Shown: positions 16,909 through 30,573 of the stretch, piece by piece
Layout: every line of letters begins with the position of its first letter
Numbering within the stretch: position 1 is the stretch's first letter
Assembly: GCA_023390175.1 (NCBI GenBank)
Contig: JAEWDK010000014.1
Location: 1-64,000 of the forward strand
Length of the DNA stretch: 64,000 nt
DNA from: Bacillota bacterium
GTDB lineage: Bacteria; Bacillota; Clostridia; Oscillospirales; Acutalibacteraceae
Direction: 5' to 3'
Position numbers and translations under genes: made by a program
The notes under the pieces: model-generated
What the model saw: only the letters and a program-made list of their open reading frames with translations
Databases searched by the model: none
Told to the model about the DNA's origin: nothing

Positions 16909-17358
16909 AAATGTTCGTGAACAGCGATTGACTTGAGTCCAGAAAACCAAGTCAATAGAAAAGTTTGTCACAATATGATCAAATGTAAATAGAGTGATTA
17001 ACATGAAAAGCGGTTCCGTGGAGAACAGATCATCAAAATCCCGAAAGAACACGAATCCGATTCAGAATGGTTATATAGCACGACGGGTAAAGCTCCGCGG
17101 AAATGTTGATTCAGCCTCGGGTGAAAAATCAAAAAATCGGCACAGCCAATCTTTTAAGGATGGTTGTGCCGACTTTTTCGGTTGCTTGAAAAAAATATTA
17201 ATCTGACTGTTTGGAGTCAATTCAAAAGCCGGAGAGCATATGCTTTTGTTCGAGGCTGAACTTGATGCCTCGCGGTAGTTTTGGCAAGGATATGATTCCT
17301 GAGGCAGAGAAATATCTTTCCTCTTTCTCTGTAAAAAATGGATTCTCGCCGAAAAATA
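16909..17358. other. Intergenic stretch, remnants and a terminator
   Basis: Holds a short frame 17002-17109 that reads like an internal protein fragment (EQIIKIPKEHESDSEWLYS) without a start, followed by the hairpin at 17132-17178. Nothing intact is seen. Confidence 0.5.
17132..17178 (+). terminator. Hairpin terminator, plus strand
   Basis: AAAAATCGGCACA pairs with TGTGCCGACTTTTT, with a weaker inner stem, and the hairpin ends in a T run on the plus strand. It probably ends the transcript of the 177-aa pair. Confidence 0.65.
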
Positions 17359-23989
<6,631 letters not shown>

Positions 23990-24217
23990 AATAAGTCAAA
24001 ACCTCCGGCTGAGCAGGAGGCGTGATTAAGCCCTGGAAGGGCATTGTGCAGGCACACATCTCAAGACGTATCGAAAAAGTTGTCGATTGCTCACCTGCCC
24101 TACAGCCCGTGAACGGACGAATTCATATAAGCTTTGCTTGTTGATAGTTAGCAACAAATTGCCGGCTTCTTCGCTTCGCTGCGAAGGCACGCAACAAGCT
24201 ATAAACCTTTATCCCAC

Positions 24218-24256
24218 ACCAGCAGAGCTGGTGGCTATTTTCGCTTCAACTATAAT
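24218..24256 (+). repeat. Short repeat, left copy (3' module of the ncRNA candidate)
   Basis: ACCAGCAGAGCTGGTGG and the following ~20 bases (through TCGCTTCAACTA) are closely similar to 30163-30200 on the far side of the ars-hgc block. Each copy is followed at once by a terminator hairpin. Confidence 0.65.
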
Positions 24257-24257
24257 C

Positions 24258-24294
24258 AAAAAGGTGCTCTGCGCGTTGCGTAGAACACCTTTTT
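24258..24294 (+). terminator. Terminator after the structured RNA
   Basis: AAAAAGGTG and CACCTTTTT arms with a partly paired interior and a T-rich end on the plus strand. Confidence 0.75.
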
Positions 24295-24305
24295 GTCGAC
24301 GGCCT

Positions 24306-24338
24306 AAGGCATTCACTATGGAAGTGAATGCCTTTTTA
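24306..24338 (+). terminator. Second hairpin with T tail
   Basis: AAGGCATTCACT and AGTGAATGCCTTTTT with a short loop lie directly before the arsR promoter. They would insulate arsR from upstream transcription. Confidence 0.7.
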
Positions 24339-24353
24339 TTGCAGAGAACCATA

Positions 24354-24382
24354 TTGACAAATCAAGCAGATTTCGCTATTAT
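24354..24382 (+). promoter_or_regulatory. SigA-type promoter of arsR
   Basis: TTGACA at 24354-24359 and TATTAT at 24377-24382 with exactly 17 bases between them. Confidence 0.85.
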
Positions 24383-24395
24383 ATAGATAAAATTA

Positions 24396-24417
24396 AATAT
24401 AGATACTTGTCTATATT
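24396..24417 (+). promoter_or_regulatory. Candidate ArsR operator upstream of arsR
   Basis: A perfect dyad, AATATAGA-6-TCTATATT, lies just downstream of the -10 element and before the arsR start, where a bound repressor would block transcription. The preceding ATATAGATAAAATT is repeated upstream of arsD. Confidence 0.75.
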
Positions 24418-24437
24418 AAAGGGGGCTTCTATGTTCT

Positions 24438-24770
24438 ATGGAAAACAGTTATGCGGATTATGCTCTGCTTTTTAAAGCACTTTCCGATGAAACGCGCCTT
24501 AAAATTATCGACATGCTTTCGTGTGGGGAACTTTGTGCCTGTGATATTTTAAAGTCTTTTAATATAACGCAGCCCACGCTTTCTTATCACATGAAAATAT
24601 TAACGGAATGCGGCATTGTAAACGGGGTTCGTGAAGGGGCATGGATGCACTACACACTGAATGATGCTGTCATAAAGCAAATTTACGAATATTGGAAGCA
24701 CCTGACCAGTGACAAAAAAGATTGTATTTGTCACACATATCGGAAATCAGATTGCCCGGATTGCGGCTAG
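24438..24770 (+). CDS. arsR: ArsR-family As(III)-responsive repressor
   Basis: A 110-residue winged-helix protein. The metal-binding motif ELCACDIL (C33, C35) sits in the alpha-3 region as in classical As(III)-sensing ArsR (ELCVCDL), and the recognition helix is NITQPTLSYHMKIL. Extra cysteines occur at C29 and in the C-terminal tail (DCICH, DCPDCG), which is unusual and may widen or strengthen thiophilic metal binding. The ATG at 24438 lies ~12 bases after GGGGG. The consensus promoter and perfect dyad just upstream imply autoregulation. hgcA begins 17 bases after its stop, so this repressor should also control the mercury-methylation genes. Confidence 0.95.
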   Translation: MENSYADYALLFKALSDETRLKIIDMLSCGELCACDILKSFNITQPTLSYHMKILTECGIVNGVREGAWMHYTLNDAVIKQIYEYWKHLTSDKKDCICHTYRKSDCPDCG

Positions 24771-24787
24771 AAACAGGAGGCGATAAT

Positions 24788-25888
24788 ATGGGCCACGAAA
24801 AATCGGCGTGCTGTGGTACCGAACAAGATACAACCGATTGCTGCCGTAACGCTCCATCCATCCCTCAAGTACCCTATATTGCCGGATTGAATGTTACAAC
24901 GGCCGGGGCGGTTCCGCGGGTTTCCACAGTACTTACCACGAAAGATATCGTTGGAGCGTGGCGCGTCCGCTGGGGCATCGGGCGTATGAATTACAAGGTC
25001 GTTCCCGGCCTATACAGCGTGGGAAAACCGGATGAAAATTCGCCGGTTCTCGTAACTGCTAACTACAAACTCACTTTTGATAGTCTGCGCAAGGAACTGG
25101 ATGGGTTAAACCTTTGGATTTTAGTCCTCGATACAAAGGGTGTGAACGTTTGGTGCGCTGCAGGAAAGGGCACCTTTGGAACCGAGGAACTGGTACATCG
25201 TATTGAAGCTGCTAAACTTGTTGAAATAGTAAAGCATAGAACAGTCATCCTCCCACAGCTTGGAGCGACAGGTGTGGCAGCACATGAAGTGGCAAAGAGA
25301 AGCGGTTTCCATGTAATTTACGGCCCAGTTCGGGCCTCGGACGTAAAAGCGTTTCTTGGCGCCGGCATGAAAGCCACGCCGGAAATGAGAGAAGTCAGGT
25401 TTACGCTTACCAACAGACTTGTACTGACGCCGGTGGATCTTGTTTACTGGACCAAACCGCTCATTGTCTTCTTTGGTATCTTGTTTATTCTGAATGCAGT
25501 CGGACTGGGTGGATTTGGGCTGACAGAAGTCATTGGATTTTTAGGCGCTGTGATAACGGGATGCATCGTTACGCCGATTTTACTGCCATGGATTCCAGGG
25601 CGTGCATTCTCATTTAAAGGTGCTTTGCTCGGCGTTTTATGGACTGCAGCACTTGTCCTGATTAACGGCGGGTTGATGCAGTTCGGCATTTTGAAAGCAA
25701 TATCTTATCTGTGTATGCTGCCGTGTGTTTCCGCATATACAGCAATGAATTTTACCGGAAGTTCTACTTACACTTCCCCCACCGGTGTTAACAAAGAAAT
25801 GCGCTTGGCTATTCCAATCATGTTGGTATCCTCCTTCGTCGGTATGATATTATTGCTGGCAGACAGCATAATAAAAATGTTTCATTAA
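24788..25888 (+). CDS. hgcA: HgcA, corrinoid protein of mercury methylation
   Basis: A 366-residue protein. The start ATG at 24788 has AGGAGG upstream; an ATG in the same frame at 24722 lies inside arsR and is rejected. Residues ~45-215 form the corrinoid-binding domain with the HgcA signature NVWCAAGKGTFGT at 120-132; C123 is the expected lower cobalt ligand. Other family blocks are WRVRWGIGRMNYKV, DENSPVLVTANYK and PQLGATGVAAHEV. About five membrane helices occupy residues ~235-365, including the conserved AMNFTGSSTYTSP loop. HgcA transfers a methyl group from its cobalamin to Hg(II), making methylmercury together with HgcB. The cap-helix Cys motif separates it from the acetyl-CoA-pathway protein CdhD/AcsC. 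Odd: an N-terminal tail with two Cys-Cys pairs (C8-C9, C18-C19). Confidence 0.96.
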   Translation: MGHEKSACCGTEQDTTDCCRNAPSIPQVPYIAGLNVTTAGAVPRVSTVLTTKDIVGAWRVRWGIGRMNYKVVPGLYSVGKPDENSPVLVTANYKLTFDSLRKELDGLNLWILVLDTKGVNVWCAAGKGTFGTEELVHRIEAAKLVEIVKHRTVILPQLGATGVAAHEVAKRSGFHVIYGPVRASDVKAFLGAGMKATPEMREVRFTLTNRLVLTPVDLVYWTKPLIVFFGILFILNAVGLGGFGLTEVIGFLGAVITGCIVTPILLPWIPGRAFSFKGALLGVLWTAALVLINGGLMQFGILKAISYLCMLPCVSAYTAMNFTGSSTYTSPTGVNKEMRLAIPIMLVSSFVGMILLLADSIIKMFH

Positions 25889-25901
25889 GGGGTGATTCGC
25901 T

Positions 25902-26192
25902 GTGAAACATCAATATTTAAAAAATGTAGTAACCTTAAAACTCAATTCTGAACAATGCGTTGGCTGCGGTATGTGTGTAAATGTCTGCCCGCATAAAGTT
26001 TTTGAACTTTCTGGCGGTAAAGCAAAAATCATGGACCTGGATAGCTGCATGGAATGCGGAGCCTGTTCCCAAAACTGTGCATTTTCCGCCATTTCCGTAA
26101 CGCCCGGCGTTGGATGTGCTGCCGCCATCATAAAAGGCCTGCTAGCGGGCAGTGAACCTTCCTGTGATTGTTCAAGCTCAGAGTGCTGCTGA
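25902..26192 (+). CDS. hgcB: HgcB, 2[4Fe-4S] ferredoxin of mercury methylation
   Basis: A 96-residue protein starting with GTG behind AAGGGG. Two [4Fe-4S] motifs are complete: C19-x2-C22-x2-C25-x3-C29 and C49-x2-C52-x2-C55-x3-C59, the second containing the HgcB-typical CMECGAC. The conserved extra cysteine is C72 (PGVGCAAA), and the C-terminus ends in a vicinal pair C95-C96 with further C88 and C90. In characterised HgcB these cysteines are linked to Hg(II) handling, while the clusters reduce the HgcA corrinoid. It begins 13 bases after hgcA. This adjacency and the motif set make a functional pair very likely. Confidence 0.96.
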   Translation: MKHQYLKNVVTLKLNSEQCVGCGMCVNVCPHKVFELSGGKAKIMDLDSCMECGACSQNCAFSAISVTPGVGCAAAIIKGLLAGSEPSCDCSSSECC

Positions 26193-26224
26193 TTTCTAAG
26201 CATTTCACTTTTGAGCATTTCTAT

Positions 26225-26285
26225 TTGACTTTGCATATAATAAATATAGATAAAATTCAATATAATAGATTTTTATCTATGATAA
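26225..26285 (+). promoter_or_regulatory. Internal promoter/operator region before arsD
   Basis: TTGACT at 26225-26230 is followed by ATATAGATAAAATTCAATATA, which closely repeats the segment before arsR (24381-24401). ATAGATAAAA and TTTTATCTAT form an inverted repeat across ~26246-26280. This suggests a second ArsR-controlled start inside the operon; the -10 box is not clear. Confidence 0.6.
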
Positions 26286-26308
26286 ATATTTAAAAGGGGT
26301 TGTTTTTA

Positions 26309-26683
26309 ATGAGCAAAATGGTAATTTATGATCCTGCAATGTGCTGTTCTACCGGGGTATGCGGCCCTTCCGTTAATCCTGAGCTTATAAGAATCGCAGC
26401 TGTTATCGAAAATTTGAAAAAGTCCGGGATTGAAGTGACGAGGCACAATCTGTCTTCCGAGCCACAGGGCTTTATGCACAGCGAGGCTGTCAGCAACGCT
26501 TTGAACCAGAGCGGAGCGGATGTTCTGCCAATTACAATGGTGGATGGCAAGATTATCAAAACCGGCAGTTACCCGTCTAACGAGGAGTTTTCCCGCTACC
26601 TGGGCGTGAAAATCGATGTGCCAAACCCGACGTTAAAAGTGAAAGTAACCAAATGCAATTGCGGCCCAAAAGGCTGTTGTTAA
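26309..26683 (+). CDS. arsD: ArsD arsenic metallochaperone
   Basis: A 124-residue protein with ArsD's As(III)-binding cysteines at exactly C12, C13 and C18 (MCCSTGVC). Further Cys pairs occur at the C-terminus (KCNCGPKGCC), as in full-length ArsD. ArsD hands As(III) to ArsA and can act as a weak repressor. The ATG at 26309 is chosen (AAAAGGGG upstream) over an in-frame TTG at 26300. The 116-base gap before it, with an operator-like repeat, separates it from hgcB, while arsA follows 13 bases downstream. Confidence 0.94.
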   Translation: MSKMVIYDPAMCCSTGVCGPSVNPELIRIAAVIENLKKSGIEVTRHNLSSEPQGFMHSEAVSNALNQSGADVLPITMVDGKIIKTGSYPSNEEFSRYLGVKIDVPNPTLKVKVTKCNCGPKGCC

Positions 26684-26696
26684 AAGGGATGAACCT

Positions 26697-28454
26697 ATGA
26701 AAATGGAGCTATATAATCCGTCTGAAGCGGCAATGACAAAGTACCTGTTTTTCACCGGCAAGGGCGGCGTGGGTAAGACTTCGATTGCCTGCGCCACAGC
26801 CGTTGCCCTTGCGGACACAGGGAAAAAAGTGCTTCTTGTCAGCACTGACCCCGCATCCAATCTGCAGGATGTTTTTGGACTTGAACTGACAAACAAAGGA
26901 ACTGAAATCAAGGAAGCACCGGGTCTTGTGGTAACCAATCTTGACCCGCTTGCTGCCGCTGCCGAATACCGGGAATCTGTGATTGGCCCGTACCGCGGCA
27001 AATTCCCGGATTCCGTTATCCGCAACATGGAGGAACAGCTTTCGGGTTCCTGCACGGTTGAAATCGCATCATTCAATGAATTTTCCGCGTTCTTGACTGA
27101 CGAAGAGAAAGAAAAGAATTTTGATCACATTATTTTTGACACAGCTCCTACCGGCCATACCCTTCGAATGCTCCAGCTTCCGTCTGCATGGAGCGGATTC
27201 ATCAGCGAAAGTACACACGGGGCATCCTGCCTTGGACAGCTGTCCGGTTTGGAAAGTAAAAAAGCAGTGTATAAAAAGGCGGTTGAGACACTTGCAGACG
27301 GCAGTCTTACAACGCTTATACTTGTGACCAGGCCGGAAACGGCGCCGATTCTTGAAGCAAAAAGGGCTTCTGAAGAGCTTGGAGCGTTGGGAATCAATAA
27401 TCAAATGCTTGTTATGAATGGAATCCTGCTAAACCATGACAAAGATGACACGGTGGAAACGGCCTTATATGAGAAACAGCAGGCAGCATTATTCGGTATC
27501 CCGAACGATTTTTCGAAGATTTCAATTACTCTGGTGCCTCTTCGCGCTTACAACATAACCGGTATTGAAAATGTGAGAAGATTGCTTTATTATGCAGGTA
27601 AACCTTCTGAGGGAACAGTAGAAACCCTTCCGGATGCTTATCGACTGACTGATATCGTGAACGAAATCTATCAATCCGGAAAGAAAGTCGTGTTTACGAT
27701 GGGAAAGGGCGGCGTAGGAAAAACAACAATTGCCGCTGCCATCGCGCTCGGCTTGAGCCAAAAGGGTCAAAAAGTGCATCTTGCAACCACGGACCCGGCA
27801 GATCACCTGAGCTTTGTGATGGGTTCGGAAAACAATATTTCCGTAAGCCATATTGACGAAAAAAGAGAATTGGAAAAGTATCAGGAGGAAGTTCTCGCCA
27901 AAGCACGGCAAACAATGCCTGAGAATGACCTTGAATACGTAAAAGAAGATTTACGCTCCCCATGTACGCAGGAAATCGCCGTATTTCGGGCATTTGCTGA
28001 AATTGTGGCAAAAAGCAATGAGGAAACGGTGATTATTGACACTGCTCCCACCGGCCATACGATTCTTTTACTGGAATCAACCCAAAGCTATAACCAGCAA
28101 ATTGAAAATTCCGGCGGCGATGTTTCTGAAGCTGCAAAAGCCCTTCTTCCGCGGCTGAAAAATCCGAACGAAACGGAAGTCGTCATTGTGACGCTTGCTG
28201 AAACTACGCCGTTTTACGAAGCCCAGCGCCTGTCGGACGATTTAAAGCGCGCGGGGCTTACCGTAAAGTGGTGGGTAATCAATTCCAGTTATTCCTTAAC
28301 CGATACGGCAAGTGAGTTCCTAAAGGCAAAGGCAGCGGCGGAGTCGCAGTGGATACAAAAGGTAGAGCAGATTTCAAACGGCAATTATGCCGTTATCCCC
28401 TGGAAACCTTTTGAGGTCAAGGGAGAAAAACTGCTTGAACTGCTAAATAATTAA
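26697..28454 (+). CDS. arsA: ArsA arsenite-efflux ATPase
   Basis: A 585-residue protein with the two homologous halves expected of ArsA. P-loops are GKGGVGKTS (~residue 22) and GKGGVGKTT (~residue 337), each followed by the STDPAS or TTDPAD switch and the DTAPTGHT signature. Cysteines in SGSCTVEI (first half), GASCLGQL and SPCTQEI (second half) correspond to the As(III)-binding Cys set. ArsA couples ATP hydrolysis to the membrane carrier encoded next. The start ATG at 26697 follows AAAGGGATG; a second in-frame ATG is six bases later. Confidence 0.96.
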   Translation: MKMELYNPSEAAMTKYLFFTGKGGVGKTSIACATAVALADTGKKVLLVSTDPASNLQDVFGLELTNKGTEIKEAPGLVVTNLDPLAAAAEYRESVIGPYRGKFPDSVIRNMEEQLSGSCTVEIASFNEFSAFLTDEEKEKNFDHIIFDTAPTGHTLRMLQLPSAWSGFISESTHGASCLGQLSGLESKKAVYKKAVETLADGSLTTLILVTRPETAPILEAKRASEELGALGINNQMLVMNGILLNHDKDDTVETALYEKQQAALFGIPNDFSKISITLVPLRAYNITGIENVRRLLYYAGKPSEGTVETLPDAYRLTDIVNEIYQSGKKVVFTMGKGGVGKTTIAAAIALGLSQKGQKVHLATTDPADHLSFVMGSENNISVSHIDEKRELEKYQEEVLAKARQTMPENDLEYVKEDLRSPCTQEIAVFRAFAEIVAKSNEETVIIDTAPTGHTILLLESTQSYNQQIENSGGDVSEAAKALLPRLKNPNETEVVIVTLAETTPFYEAQRLSDDLKRAGLTVKWWVINSSYSLTDTASEFLKAKAAAESQWIQKVEQISNGNYAVIPWKPFEVKGEKLLELLNN

Positions 28455-28471
28455 GCATTGGAGGAATCAAC

Positions 28472-29548
28472 ATGGAAAAAGCGGGCGGCCGCCTTTCCTT
28501 CTTGGATCGTTTTTTAACCCTGTGGATTTTTATTGCCATGGCGCTCGGTATTACGATGGGAAATCTTTTCCCTGCGGCAGCAAATTCAATCAGTAATTTG
28601 AGCACCGGCACTATTTCATGGCCGATTGCGGTTGGGCTGATTTTAATGATGTATCCGCCGCTGACCAAGGTAAAGTACGAAGAACTCGGCAAAGTGACCG
28701 GGAATAAAAAGGTATTCGGTCTGGCAATGCTGCAAAACTGGGTGATCGGGCCGTTGCTGATGTTTTTGCTGGCGGTTCTTCTGCTTCCGGATAAACCGGA
28801 TTATGCAATCGGAGTAATCATTATCGGAATTGCTCCCTGTATTGCAATGGTCATTATCTGGAACACCCTGGCAAAGGGTGACAATGAGTTTTGTGCTGCT
28901 TTGGTCGCTTTGAACGCGATTTTTCAAATATTGCTCTATTCCGTTTATATCTGGCTTTTCGTCACCGTCCTCCCCCGAGCCTTCCGTCTTCCCTGGGGCG
29001 GGGAAGCAGTCAGCGTTACCATGTTAGACGTAGCGCGCAGCGTGCTGATTTACCTCGGAATTCCGTTTGCCGCAGGAATTGCGACACGTTTTCTGGTGAT
29101 TCACTTTAAGGGTAAAGACTGGCTCAATACCGCCTTTCTTCCTAAGATTTCACCACTCGCGCTGATTTCACTCCTGTATACGATTGTGATTATGTTCCTG
29201 CTGAAAGGACAATATATTGTTCAGCTTCCTTTGGATGTGGTTCGGATTGCCGTTCCGCTCCTTCTGTACTTTGTGGTTATGTTTGTGGTCAGCTTTTTCC
29301 TTTCCTACAAATTAGGATTTGACTATCGTCACGCTTCCACTTTATCCTTTACGGCTGCGAGCAATAACTTTGAGCTTGCAATTGCCGTTTCGGTTGCAAT
29401 TTTCGGAATCAGCTCCGGTCAGGCGTTTGCCGCTGTCATCGGGCCGTTGATCGAAGTGCCGATCATGATTTCGCTGGTTCGTTTCGCGCTTTATATGAAA
29501 GGTAAATTTTTCACCGGGAAAGAGAGTTCTGCAAACGAAGGGAGTTAA
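28472..29548 (+). CDS. acr3: Acr3-type arsenite efflux permease
   Basis: 358 residues with ten hydrophobic helices. Acr3/ArsB-of-the-BART-superfamily features include [13 protein letters not shown] after helix 2, GIAPCIAMV with the functionally important Cys in helix 4, and a late [14 protein letters not shown] helix. Acr3 exports arsenite and, in some cases, antimonite across the cytoplasmic membrane; with ArsA it becomes ATP-driven. It begins 17 bases after arsA behind GGAGG and ends 2 bases before arsC. Confidence 0.95.
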   Translation: MEKAGGRLSFLDRFLTLWIFIAMALGITMGNLFPAAANSISNLSTGTISWPIAVGLILMMYPPLTKVKYEELGKVTGNKKVFGLAMLQNWVIGPLLMFLLAVLLLPDKPDYAIGVIIIGIAPCIAMVIIWNTLAKGDNEFCAALVALNAIFQILLYSVYIWLFVTVLPRAFRLPWGGEAVSVTMLDVARSVLIYLGIPFAAGIATRFLVIHFKGKDWLNTAFLPKISPLALISLLYTIVIMFLLKGQYIVQLPLDVVRIAVPLLLYFVVMFVVSFFLSYKLGFDYRHASTLSFTAASNNFELAIAVSVAIFGISSGQAFAAVIGPLIEVPIMISLVRFALYMKGKFFTGKESSANEGS

Positions 29549-29550
29549 AA

Positions 29551-29973
29551 ATGGATCAAAAGATAAAAGTCGCGTTTGTGTGCACGCATAATTCCTGCCG
29601 TTCTCAAATGGCGGAAGCGATCAGCAAAATCATCGCGGCCAATGACTTTGAAGCGTATTCCGCAGGTACCGAAATTAAAAATGAAATCAATCCGGACGCG
29701 GTGAAAGTCATGAAAAAGCTCTATGGGGTCGATATGAACCAAACCCAGCATCCAAAGCTTTTAGAAGAGCTTCCGCCGGTTGACATTGTTGTTACTATGG
29801 GCTGCGGAGTGCAGTGCCCCTACCTTCCCTGCAAGCATCGCGAAGATTGGGGGCTGGAAGACCCTACCGGTAAGTCAGAGGAAGAGTTTATAAAAACAGC
29901 AAACACAATAAAAGAAAAAATAACAGACTTAAGCTATTTTACCCGGACGAATGGACAAAGATTGAGAATCTGA
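29551..29973 (+). CDS. arsC: Arsenate reductase, thioredoxin-coupled type; C-terminus altered
   Basis: 140 residues of the low-molecular-weight-phosphatase fold. The P-loop is CTHNSCRSQ with nucleophile C11, and the redox pair lies in TMGCGVQCPYLPC; DPTGKSEEEF is also conserved. It reduces As(V) to As(III) for export by Acr3. The last ~14 residues (SYFTRTNGQRLRI) do not match the usual Lys-rich end and are read from DNA that in another frame encodes the tail of a TetR-like regulator. The gene therefore ends at a recombination junction, but the core enzyme looks complete. The start has AGGGAG upstream. Confidence 0.93.
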   Translation: MDQKIKVAFVCTHNSCRSQMAEAISKIIAANDFEAYSAGTEIKNEINPDAVKVMKKLYGVDMNQTQHPKLLEELPPVDIVVTMGCGVQCPYLPCKHREDWGLEDPTGKSEEEFIKTANTIKEKITDLSYFTRTNGQRLRI

Positions 29974-30176
29974 AACAGTTTAAGCTTATTGAGTTTCAAA
30001 AGCTTTTGAAACAGGCGGCCGATAAAGGAATTTTGCATTCGGACATACAGTTTGGAATTCTGTCCGCCATGCTGGAACGAGTCAGCGATATCTTCATCGG
30101 CACCGACTTTCTACTTGAAAACGGGATGAAGGCTACCCAGGTCATTGATAGTGTTTGGTTCCACCAGCGGAGCTAG
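29934..30176 (+). pseudogene. C-terminal fragment of a TetR-family regulator
   Basis: In a frame different from arsC, bases 29934-30176 read LFYPDEWTKIENLKQFK, a long amphipathic stretch and TDFLLENGMKATQVIDSVW, then stop at 30174. This looks like the ligand-domain end of a TetR-type regulator. The N-terminal DNA-binding part is absent because arsC occupies its place. The 5' limit is approximate. Confidence 0.55.
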
Positions 30177-30200
30177 TGGTTGTTTGCGCTCAAGCTACAA
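30163..30200 (+). repeat. Short repeat, right copy
   Basis: ACCAGCGGAGCTAGTGG and the following bases match 24218-24256 with a few changes. It overlaps the last codons of the TetR remnant and is followed at once by a perfect terminator hairpin. Confidence 0.6.
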
Positions 30201-30242
30201 AACAAAAGCCTTACAATCCTAGTGATTGTAAGGCTTTTGTTT
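30199..30242 (+). terminator. Terminator after the ars operon / TetR remnant
   Basis: A perfect 19-bp stem (AAACAAAAGCCTTACAATC and its complement) with a 5-base loop and T-rich end. It probably ends the arsR-to-arsC transcript. Confidence 0.85.
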
Positions 30243-30244
30243 CT

Positions 30245-30262
30245 GTTAAACCATCGGGGATC
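30245..30262. other. Partial copy of the tRNA-Lys 3' end, possible attachment-site remnant
   Basis: AACCATCGGGGAT here equals the 3' end (T arm and acceptor) of the tRNA-Lys gene at 30411-30487. Integrative elements commonly duplicate tRNA 3' ends. The match is short (13 bases), so chance or tRNA decay is possible. Confidence 0.35.
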
Positions 30263-30380
30263 CGGGTGTTGGCACGCTCCGCCCGCGTTTCGCGAATTCC
30301 TCCATCAGCTAAGCATAAACGGAATTTTCCCTTTTCTTCCTACCTGCACCATTGGGGTTCTCACCCCAATGGCAAAATAA

Positions 30381-30408
30381 AAAGCACCCCTGTGGGTGCT
30401 CTTTCTAT
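30381..30408 (+). terminator. Small hairpin with T-rich tail
   Basis: AAAGCACCC and GGGTGCTCTTT with a CTGT loop. It lies just beyond the 3' end of tRNA-Lys on the other strand and could terminate either direction. A further hairpin (CATTGGGG / CCCCAATG) lies at 30350-30371. Confidence 0.5.
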
Positions 30409-30410
30409 TT

Positions 30411-30487
30411 TGGTGAACCATCGGGGATTCGAACCCCGGACACCTTGATTAAAAGTCAAGTGCTCTACCGACTGAGCTAATGATTCA
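30411..30487 (-). tRNA. tRNA-Lys (UUU)
   Basis: Minus-strand cloverleaf: AGCTCAGTCGGTAGAGC D arm, anticodon stem-loop CTTGACTTTTAATCAAG with anticodon TTT, T arm CGGGGTTCGAATCCCCG, acceptor TGAATCA/TGGTTCA, and encoded CCA. Confidence 0.95.
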
Positions 30488-30573
30488 TGACAACCTGTAT
30501 ATTATACCAGCTAATAGCGCTGTTGTCAACAATAAAATGCCTGTCCGCGAACGGAGCCCGAAGACAGGCTTCT

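Larger units (their letters stand above)
23990..24296 (+). ncRNA. Candidate large structured non-coding RNA
   Basis: Nested and sequential stems can be drawn on the plus strand: CCTCC/GGAGG (24002/24016), GCCCT/AGGGC (24030/24038), GCAGG/CCTGC (24048/24094), CCGT/ACGG (24108), GCTTGTTG/CAACAAGC (24136/24192) enclosing CTTCGC/GCGAAG (24169/24181), and CACCAGC/GCTGGTG (24217/24227). A terminator hairpin follows (AAAAAGGTG / CACCTTTTT, 24258-24294). No credible protein is encoded. Overall it resembles, from memory, the raiA class of clostridial structured RNAs; this identity is unverified. Confidence 0.6.

Noticed and set aside
16994..17206. 70-aa open frame upstream of the GH2 gene
   Set aside because: Low-complexity translation, no ribosome site, and its 3' part is a terminator hairpin.
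24087..24386. 99-aa open frame over the structured region
   Set aside because: No ribosome site; the frame runs through several hairpins and two terminators. The sequence is explained better as structured RNA.
24788..25888. Acetyl-CoA-pathway corrinoid protein subunit (CdhD/AcsC) instead of HgcA
   Set aside because: The NVWCAAGK motif with Cys, the C-terminal five-helix membrane domain and the adjacent HgcB-type ferredoxin are specific to HgcA. No other Wood-Ljungdahl genes are nearby.
30141..30448. Plus-strand open frame of ~97 codons across the repeat and tRNA-Lys
   Set aside because: It crosses terminators and a tRNA gene on the other strand.
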